A stretch of DNA of 64,000 nt from Galerina marginata (Eukaryota; Basidiomycota; Agaricomycetes; Agaricales; Galerinaceae): positions 62,001 to 126,000 of the forward strand of contig JAECYW010000023.1 of assembly GCA_023014335.1 (NCBI GenBank), read 5' to 3'. The number at the start of each line of letters is the position of its first letter. The first letter of the stretch is position 1. Under the pieces are notes generated by a model, which was given only the letters and a program-made list of their open reading frames with translations, did not search any database and was not told the DNA's origin. This document shows positions 58,105 through 64,000 of this stretch, in pieces. The position numbers were made by a program, and so were the translations under genes.

Positions 58105-59499
58105 TTAGAAATAAGAAATTGGCGTCTCGTTTAGAACGGCCATGCGTTTTTGAAAATCACCAAAGATCCTGCCTGCAAGTCGTATGGACAAGGTGTGCCA
58201 ATCTGCGGCTAGATGCGTTATGAGTCGTTGTTTCTGAATAGAGTTGATGGGCGAGTTTTGTGGGAAGCATCGGCTCAGGCTGGGTATTTGGCCTAGATAA
58301 TAAAGGGAGAAATGCAGTGGCCAAGTTATTGAATCAGAATATAGAGACTTAGCCGTTGCCATTAGGTTCTCTTTTATCTCGTCTACAATTTCAAAAGTTT
58401 CCAGCTTGAGTTTAGTTTTCTCCATTGTTTCTTTTGTCGCTTCGTCTCGCCATTGTTGGTATTCTCGACAGTGGATAAATATGTGGCGTGGAGTCTCGAT
58501 GGCGTCGCATCCGAGTCGGCATTTGTCATCTTGTATTTTATTCCGTTTTCGTAGGATGTCTGCTGTCGCTAGTTGGCCAGATCTTGCGTATAGCTGGACA
58601 GCTGCTGAGTGGGCTGATACGGCTTTGAGGTAAGGGTATTCTGGGGGTGGTGTTTTATCATGAGCCCAAGTTGACATCCGTTGGCTATGTCCTTGTCCAA
58701 GCATTGTCGTCACGCGGCGCGTTAGTTTTGAGTCGACGTAATGAGGTATGTTGGTTTCGATCCATCCATCTGTGGGGCAATGGAATGTGAAGTCGTTCAT
58801 GTGAAATGTTGGTGGCGGTAGTTTGGGTAGTTGTTTGAAGATCTTTTGGGACGTGGAGGCTAGGAAATCAGCTTCGTTGTTCATTCGGGTTTCTATTGTG
58901 TTGTCTTTTGAGTGCCCTGGCGTGTACTGGATACTGAGGGGTGATTGATTGGCTAGTTCTAGTATCCATCGGTAATACGACCGGCCGTTCATGTATCTGA
59001 GTCTTGGGATCTGGGATATCTCGGTTTTGCTATCTTCAATCAATCGGACCGAGTTTAAATGATCCGTGAGCAGTCTCTTTTGACTTGGGTTTGTTTCTTG
59101 GTCGCACGACAGTAGGTCTGTATCTGATAATATCAACGCAATTATCAGTCCTAATTGTTCACCCTGAAGAATAGATACGTTACGCCCCGGGATTCGCATA
59201 ACTAAGCTCTTTTCTCCTGTGGCTGCACCTGTTATTGATTTGTCGTCCATTATGCTTGCTGACGCTGGTATCATAGATCCATCGGACGCCCATGTTTTTC
59301 CATCAGTCACTTTTGATGGGTGAAAACCAGAGACATTGACTAGGCTTCGTATGTATTCTTCTGTTCGGTGTTTCCTGACATGTCTAGATATTGCAAGCTC
59401 TGTTGTCCGATTAAGGAGATCATCGATATGGAGGTCAAGGGGGCACCGGAAAAAAAAATCTCTACCTAGGGTCGATATTTTTCTTAGGGCAACTTTCGG
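58105..59499 (-). CDS. LINE RNase H domain and C-terminus
   Basis: Open from about 59499 (SPPKVALRKIS) to the stop at 58105. The RNase H active-site pattern is visible: Asp in WASDGSMIPASAS, Glu in SILQGEQLGLIIA, and Asp in LLTDHLNSVRL; then GHSKDNTIETRMNNEADFLA. The C-terminal CRLGCDAIETPRHIFIHCREY is the zinc-finger-like tail of many LINE ORF2 proteins. No ATG lies at the left edge, because this is the last part of a longer frame interrupted by the 59500-59941 insertion. Confidence 0.85.
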   Translation of the reverse strand, partial: PKVALRKISTLGRDFFFRCPLDLHIDDLLNRTTELAISRHVRKHRTEEYIRSLVNVSGFHPSKVTDGKTWASDGSMIPASASIMDDKSITGAATGEKSLVMRIPGRNVSILQGEQLGLIIALILSDTDLLSCDQETNPSQKRLLTDHLNSVRLIEDSKTEISQIPRLRYMNGRSYYRWILELANQSPLSIQYTPGHSKDNTIETRMNNEADFLASTSQKIFKQLPKLPPPTFHMNDFTFHCPTDGWIETNIPHYVDSKLTRRVTTMLGQGHSQRMSTWAHDKTPPPEYPYLKAVSAHSAAVQLYARSGQLATADILRKRNKIQDDKCRLGCDAIETPRHIFIHCREYQQWRDEATKETMEKTKLKLETFEIVDEIKENLMATAKSLYSDSITWPLHFSLYYLGQIPSLSRCFPQNSPINSIQKQRLITHLAADWHTLSIRLAGRIFGDFQKRMAVLNETPISYF

Positions 59500-59941
59500 T
59501 GGACTAACTAACTTACATAATCAGGAACATGTCCAAATATAGTGATATTACATAATTTTCGGCGACTTCCGTAGATCAAGTCCGGTCTCAGCAATTGTTG
59601 ACCTGCCTCCGGTGGTCTGCAAGGTATAAGCATGCAAATAGAACCTCGAAAGTAACATGGATTGCTTATTGCACATTTTAGTTGACTAAAAAAGTAATAT
59701 CATTATAGTAGAGGATTTTGGTGAGTATCTTCAAGTTTAAGGCAGTACCGGACATTTGGCGGAAATTGGGCCGTTTTTTGGGTGGATATAACCATAGTTA
59801 TTAAATTTTCTGACTGTATTCGAAGATTTGGTCACTATTTATCCGCTTTATTGAGCTAAAACTATGTTCTGAGGTCAGATTAGCGGGAGGTCCAAATTTT
59901 TTTTTGGCCTCCGGCGGCTGGACTAACTAACCGGGTACCGG
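59500..59941. mobile_element. 429-bp insertion in the LINE with 13-bp direct repeats
   Basis: TGGACTAACTAAC occurs at 59500-59512 and again at 59929-59941. Between them the frame has stops and no similarity to the expected RT-to-RNase H linker. Removing the insert brings RYPVS next to SPPKVAL in frame only if the join uses the shorter TTAGT overlap, so the exact target duplication is uncertain. No terminal inverted repeats seen. Confidence 0.55.
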
Positions 59942-61428
59942 TCCGGCATTTTGATCCCGGTGCCCCCTTGATGGAGGTGCTCGCGGAGGGTTTTTGTGAT
60001 GTTTGACCAGTTCCGACGTGCGGGCTGTGTCCAGGACTTGTCGAATGTTTGGTTATGGGCGTGAAGGGAAACAGTGCCATCATGATTGAACACCCATTTT
60101 CCAAGGTCTCGTACATTCTTGATGTTCATCCGTTGCAGCGTTCGCATTGCCGTACCACTGATCTTGAGCAGTGGGTGTTTGATTGATATTTTTTCATTGC
60201 AGATATTAACTGCGTGTGATAGTGAGATATTGCCTTCAGTGATGTATGACTGGTCCGTCTCCTTCAACGACAGTGAGATTAAACGCATTGTACTCTGGGC
60301 TGTAATCCAGCTTGCCGGTATGGATTTCGCCTGTCGTGTATAGTCTTTCTGAAGGCCAATTCCATCTAGGGGGTTTATGCATGCAGCCTTTTCACACATC
60401 CAGTCTGCTCGGGTTATGAGTGCCATAGTTCGGTAAGCTGGGATGTGGTGGTTCAAATCGCGTGATAGTCCTTCGATTGATAGTCCGGCATTGATTCTTA
60501 GGACTGACGGGAAACCAAATCCATGTTGGGCAACAGGAAGCATGGCAATATCAGTTGTCGGTTGGAAGGGAAAGCCAAGTGCTTCGTGGACTTTCCTCAT
60601 TATGAGCTTATCCAGTTGTTCAGCGTCCTTTGGTGTTATAGGTTGGAGGGATAGAAGTGCTCGGCATTTCGATATGACATTCTGGGCTACAGTTTTCCGT
60701 ATGAAGGTTATTGGGAGTCGGCTTATGATGCTCGGGAATTGGAAGCTTTCGACGAAATCGCGGAGTTCATTGAATCGCGCTACTGGGTTGTCAACTTTGG
60801 TTCGAAGGAACACTAATTCGTCTTTGATTAGCGAAATTGTGTGTTCAGTGATTGTAAGTGGGTTAACTTCTGGTCCGCCTATCGAGACAGACTCAAATGT
60901 TATAGTTGACGGGTATTCTTTTCCGACTTCGGGTGAAAGAATGTATGCGTATGATTTTGTCCATTGGGTTTGCCATCCGTATGCATATTGGAATCTTTCC
61001 ATTTCCAATGTGTTCTTCACAAGTGATTCTTTTGACTTCGAGAATATGTATGTGTCGTCCGTTGCTTCTACCATGGCTACAAGCAGTTTGCATTCGGCGG
61101 CCTCGAAGTGCGGTTCCTTATGTTCGTTGCTAGTTGACAATATTATGAGGGCGTCTCTATCTGTGCGGAGGCAGTCCCGGAGGTAGTAATGCCCCATGCT
61201 GGTTGTGAAGGTCGACTTGAGCTGTGATGCTGGGCCTCCTTGTTTGCTAACGCCAGATACAGTGATTGGGGAGGTTGCACCGTATGCTGTGTGAATGAAA
61301 CAGCGTACTTGTTCTTGGGCAGCTGTATCCAGTTTGATGATTTCCTCTGGTAGGCCATAAGCTCGAATTGCGTCGTAAAATCCATCGGGTGATAAATAGT
61401 CAAATCCTTTCATTTGGTCCCTTTGTAT
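59923..61428 (-). CDS. LINE reverse transcriptase, C-terminal part
   Basis: The frame resumes after the hAT insert with RDQMKGFDYLSPDGFYDAI (motif A), SKQGGPASQLKSTFTTSMGH (motif B) and MVEATDDTYIFSKS (motif C, with ATDD in place of the common YADD or FADD). The thumb region ends at GTGIKMPDRYPVS, then a stop caused by the 429-bp insertion. The frame is otherwise open for about 500 codons, which implies recent mobility of the element. Confidence 0.85.
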   Translation of the reverse strand: MQRDQMKGFDYLSPDGFYDAIRAYGLPEEIIKLDTAAQEQVRCFIHTAYGATSPITVSGVSKQGGPASQLKSTFTTSMGHYYLRDCLRTDRDALIILSTSNEHKEPHFEAAECKLLVAMVEATDDTYIFSKSKESLVKNTLEMERFQYAYGWQTQWTKSYAYILSPEVGKEYPSTITFESVSIGGPEVNPLTITEHTISLIKDELVFLRTKVDNPVARFNELRDFVESFQFPSIISRLPITFIRKTVAQNVISKCRALLSLQPITPKDAEQLDKLIMRKVHEALGFPFQPTTDIAMLPVAQHGFGFPSVLRINAGLSIEGLSRDLNHHIPAYRTMALITRADWMCEKAACINPLDGIGLQKDYTRQAKSIPASWITAQSTMRLISLSLKETDQSYITEGNISLSHAVNICNEKISIKHPLLKISGTAMRTLQRMNIKNVRDLGKWVFNHDGTVSLHAHNQTFDKSWTQPARRNWSNITKTLREHLHQGGTGIKMPDRYPVS

Positions 61429-62012
61429 TAGTGTTTGGAAGTCCGGTCTCGAAACCGCAAAAAGACCGATGACCAGACCGGACCAGACCGCAAAAGACCG
61501 GACCACCTGGTCCGGTCTTTTGGTTTTGAGATCTTGAGACCGCAAAAAGACCGGTCTGCGTTAACCGGTTACACCGGTTAAGACCGGTCTTTTATGCGCA
61601 TAAATTTACCCTTCAAAACGCGTCTAAGATCATGTAGTTTAGTCAAGTTTTCGTTGAGATATCACCAAAGTACCAAAATATATATCAAAAAAGGTAGATC
61701 ACTTGGAATATTTTTATAACTTCATCAGTTTTGAGGCTACATAAGCGTTCTCGGGCTCGTTTTAAAGCGATTGGGAAGGTTAATAATTCTACCGAGTCAT
61801 ATTAATTAAATTTTTACTAAGAAACCGGTCTTGAGCTGGTTTTGACCGGTGCAGACTGAGACCGGTCTAAGGACCGCAAAAAACCGCGGTTAACGGTCTT
61901 TTGCGGTCCTGGTCCGGTCTTTTGGGTTTTGAGAAACTTGTAGACCGGTCTCGGTCTTCGGTTAAGGCTCTCGAGGCCAAAAGACCGGACCAGACCGGAC
62001 TTTCAAACACTA
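61429..62012. mobile_element. 584-bp hAT-type MITE nested in the LINE
   Basis: Starts TAGTGTTTGGAAGTCCGG and ends with its inverted copy with one mismatch. CTTTGTAT is present at both 61421-61428 and 62013-62020, an exact 8-bp target duplication as made by hAT transposases. Many internal ACCGGTC palindromes. No coding capacity. Excising it and one CTTTGTAT copy restores the LINE frame (YAIQ to RDQMKGFDY). Confidence 0.92.
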
Positions 62013-62020
62013 CTTTGTAT

Positions 62021-63994
62021 TGCATAAACTGGTTGTTTGTGTCGGTTGGCCCAGCATTTTATACCAGCAAGGTAGCTCATCAGATCGCGCGTTTGTACGC
62101 CGGGTTGAGCAGCAACTTGGGTGTCAGGTAAGATGCTTTTCTCGGCTGAGTATCGGATCAGGCATTGATTGAGCCATGTCATAGGTGAATTAGCTAGAAA
62201 ATTTGAGAAAGCAAGGCCTCTCCAGTTCTTGAGATCTGTTTGTAGTCCACGTTTGTGAACCGTCGTTAGCCAAAGGTCTTTGACAGTTCCTGGGAAGCAG
62301 GAGTTCATGACTTCATAGTTGTGTAGGTCAAGAACGAGGGACAGGGCTTTGTCGGATAGGGATTTTATGGTCCATTTTTCCCAACGGTCTGGTCCAGGAG
62401 ATGGGCGATGGTTTCCACGGCGTATCATGGCTCGGAAGTTAGGTAAGGTTGTTTTCTGAGGCCATATAAAACGGTCATTTTCGACGCGTTTTTTAACTTC
62501 AATTACTGATGGTGTGTTAAGCCATGGCTTGGGAAGTTCGCGTACGCGACTGTGGTCATAAACACCTTCGGGGTCACAGATGAGTTTGTCAGGGTTATCT
62601 AGGTCATTCAGAGCAAACGGAAGGGGTACGAAGCTGGTTGACTGAGTCATCTTCTTTGTAGATCCCTTAAGTGCCATCGCAATCTGTCGTTTGTCTGCTT
62701 GTTTAGCACGTAAGACAATTTCCTTTGCTTTTTCAGCATATAGGGATTTGTGTAGGGATTTCCTGTCTCTGTAGAAAATCTGGAGAGGTGTTACCTCATT
62801 TTGAGACATCAAGCAGGTAGTCATCGCAGTTCCATGATGTTTCATGGCCTTAGGTGACACATGTGCTGTGTGGTTCGATTTCTCATACCTTATTGCTCCT
62901 CCTATAGCACGTATGTCAGTTATTATACTCTTGATCTTGGCGTTTGTGATATTCTGTTTGGGCTGGGTGTATGGTTTGGTATGACCAAAGACTTCAGAGG
63001 CAGTCAAAGTGATGATCTCTGTTAGGTCCTTGTATTGCTCGAGGAAAGAGGTTTCGTCAGTAATTTCACGCTTATCAATTGACTTAGCTTCTATCAATTT
63101 GTCAACTGCTTCTCGAAATATTTCGTATTTGTGTTTTTCGGTTTTTAATGGCAGTTTGATTCTTGTAGGGCTTGATGGTTTGCGTACGAAATCAACTGCC
63201 GGGTTTTGAGGGTTGGTCTGCGAGATTTCAACAGTTGAGTGTATAACCTGAGCAATAACTCCCCGGTGGTCAGTGTTAGGTATCCAGTCGTCGTATTTAT
63301 CTGTAACAGAGATTTCAGCATCAATGAAGGTAGGTTGAGAGGTGACAACTCGATCGATAATATTTCCTTCTGCTGAATTGCCACTTTTGCATGTCCAGTC
63401 GTTAAGTCGATTTCGGTCTGGGTTATCCATCCATAGATCATGGCCATTTGATAGTTCTAGGAATTTCAAGAATTGCTGTCGGGCTTCTATTCCTCCGCTA
63501 TGTCTTTCAAATGATGCTACAGTCGCATTGAGATCTCCTGCTAGTGTCCACGGAGTGGTTGTTGACCTGCAGAGATTTGTCATGTCATTCCAGAAATGCT
63601 TATTTTCGTCAGTGCCGGGGTTCCACGGGGCGTAACAGCCTATGATTCGGTGTGGGAGGTATTTTCCACTGGACGTTGGTAAAATCACGTCGACAGCAAT
63701 TACTCTCCCCTTTAGGGATTGCTGGTTTATCTGTAGACGTTGCACTATTTGCAAGTCTTTCCGTATTCCAACCACTATCCCCCACTTGAAAATATGATGG
63801 TTTTCAGCTGGTTCGCCTTCTTCCTCATATATTTCGTAGTCTAAGAAAGGTAGTGATTTACTCAGCTTCGACTTTGTCTTTGTTTCCCCAATTACGAAGA
63901 CCTGTGGGTTTCTTGTATTTATAACCTTGTTGACGTGATTAAGTTTGACTGGTTTGACTAGCCCGTTAGCATTCAGGGCGTAAACTGATAGCAT
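62021..63994 (-). CDS. LINE endonuclease and RT N-terminal part
   Basis: Starts at 63994 with LSVYALNANGLVKPVKLNH. The apurinic-endonuclease catalytic residues are recognisable: Asn in LNANG, Glu in VIGETKTKSK, Asp/Asn in TLAGDLNATV, Asp in NIIDRVV and His in NTDHRGVIA. A linker of ~250 residues leads into the RT fingers: WRGLAFSNFLANSPMTWLN and LPDTQVAAQPGVQTRD. The frame reaches YAIQ, where the hAT MITE inserted. The window edge 6 bp before the ATG prevents deciding whether translation starts here or further upstream. Confidence 0.88.
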
Positions 63995-64000
63995 TGCTGT

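Larger units (their letters stand above)
58105..64000 (-). mobile_element. LINE (APE endonuclease, RT, RNase H), 5' end outside window
   Basis: On the minus strand, from the right window edge to 58105, lie an apurinic-type endonuclease, a reverse transcriptase and an RNase H with no frame breaks apart from two insertions (61429-62012 and about 59500-59941). Joined across these gaps it would be one long ORF2-type reading frame. The sequence style (ending of the RT in GTGIKMPDR, an ATDD catalytic box) is that of a basidiomycete LINE family found widely in Agaricales. Its target site is apparently intron 4 of apn1. ORF1, if present, is beyond 64000. Confidence 0.85.

Overview
This window is nuclear DNA of a mushroom-forming basidiomycete (Agaricomycetes, probably Agaricales). 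The support is: genes cut by many 45-70 nt GT-AG introns (two look GC-AG), several families expanded in Agaricomycetes (DUF6534 membrane proteins, BTB/POZ and MYND proteins, a NACHT STAND protein, UstYa-like proteins, an unspecific peroxygenase), and fungal LINE, LTR and MITE-type elements. Exon boundaries were joined by hand from splice consensus, frame and recalled family similarity; no alignment was run.

Layout. 0.6-3.8 kb: a ten-exon DUF6534 gene (+) and a BTB/POZ gene (-). 4.76-7.49 kb: a compact LTR element with two apparently identical 207-bp LTRs and one 534-codon ORF but no pol. 7.9-13.3 kb: a 1707-residue coiled-coil, low-complexity protein (-), of which a decayed, intron-containing copy lies at 32.4-34.0 kb (+). 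13.7-19.8 kb: two tandem units, each a ~1.2-kb unidentified repeat followed by a GNAT acetyltransferase gene; the first GNAT copy is cut short by the second repeat. 21.1-26.0 kb: two paralogous seven-TM genes in opposite orientation. 26.4-31.4 kb: two UstYa-like genes, an N-terminal fragment of a possible third, and a possible small secreted protein. 34.6-36.3 kb: a second DUF6534 gene with 14 exons, three of them 13, 21 and 23 nt. 38.6-41.2 kb: a GC-rich repeat island. 41.4-44.1 kb: an apparently intact phenol 2-monooxygenase-like flavoprotein. 46.5-49.0 kb: NACHT protein. 49-53.6 kb: gene-poor, with a 267-bp TA-flanked MITE. 53.7-55.1 kb: a secreted peroxygenase of the Agrocybe aegerita UPO1 type. 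55.4-56.6 kb: MYND protein, divergent from an AP endonuclease (Apn1) gene whose visible part stops at an intron at 57.9 kb. From there to the window end (58.1-64.0 kb) lies a minus-strand LINE (endonuclease, RT, RNase H), itself split by a 584-bp hAT-like MITE and by a 429-bp insertion.

The genes do not form one pathway. The likeliest functional groupings are the UstYa-like pair with the small secreted ORF (a speculative modified-peptide locus) and the MYND/apn1 divergent pair. The dominant theme is repeated mobile-element activity: recent LTR insertion, tandem and dispersed duplication, a LINE apparently sitting in a DNA-repair gene intron, and a DNA transposon nested inside that LINE.
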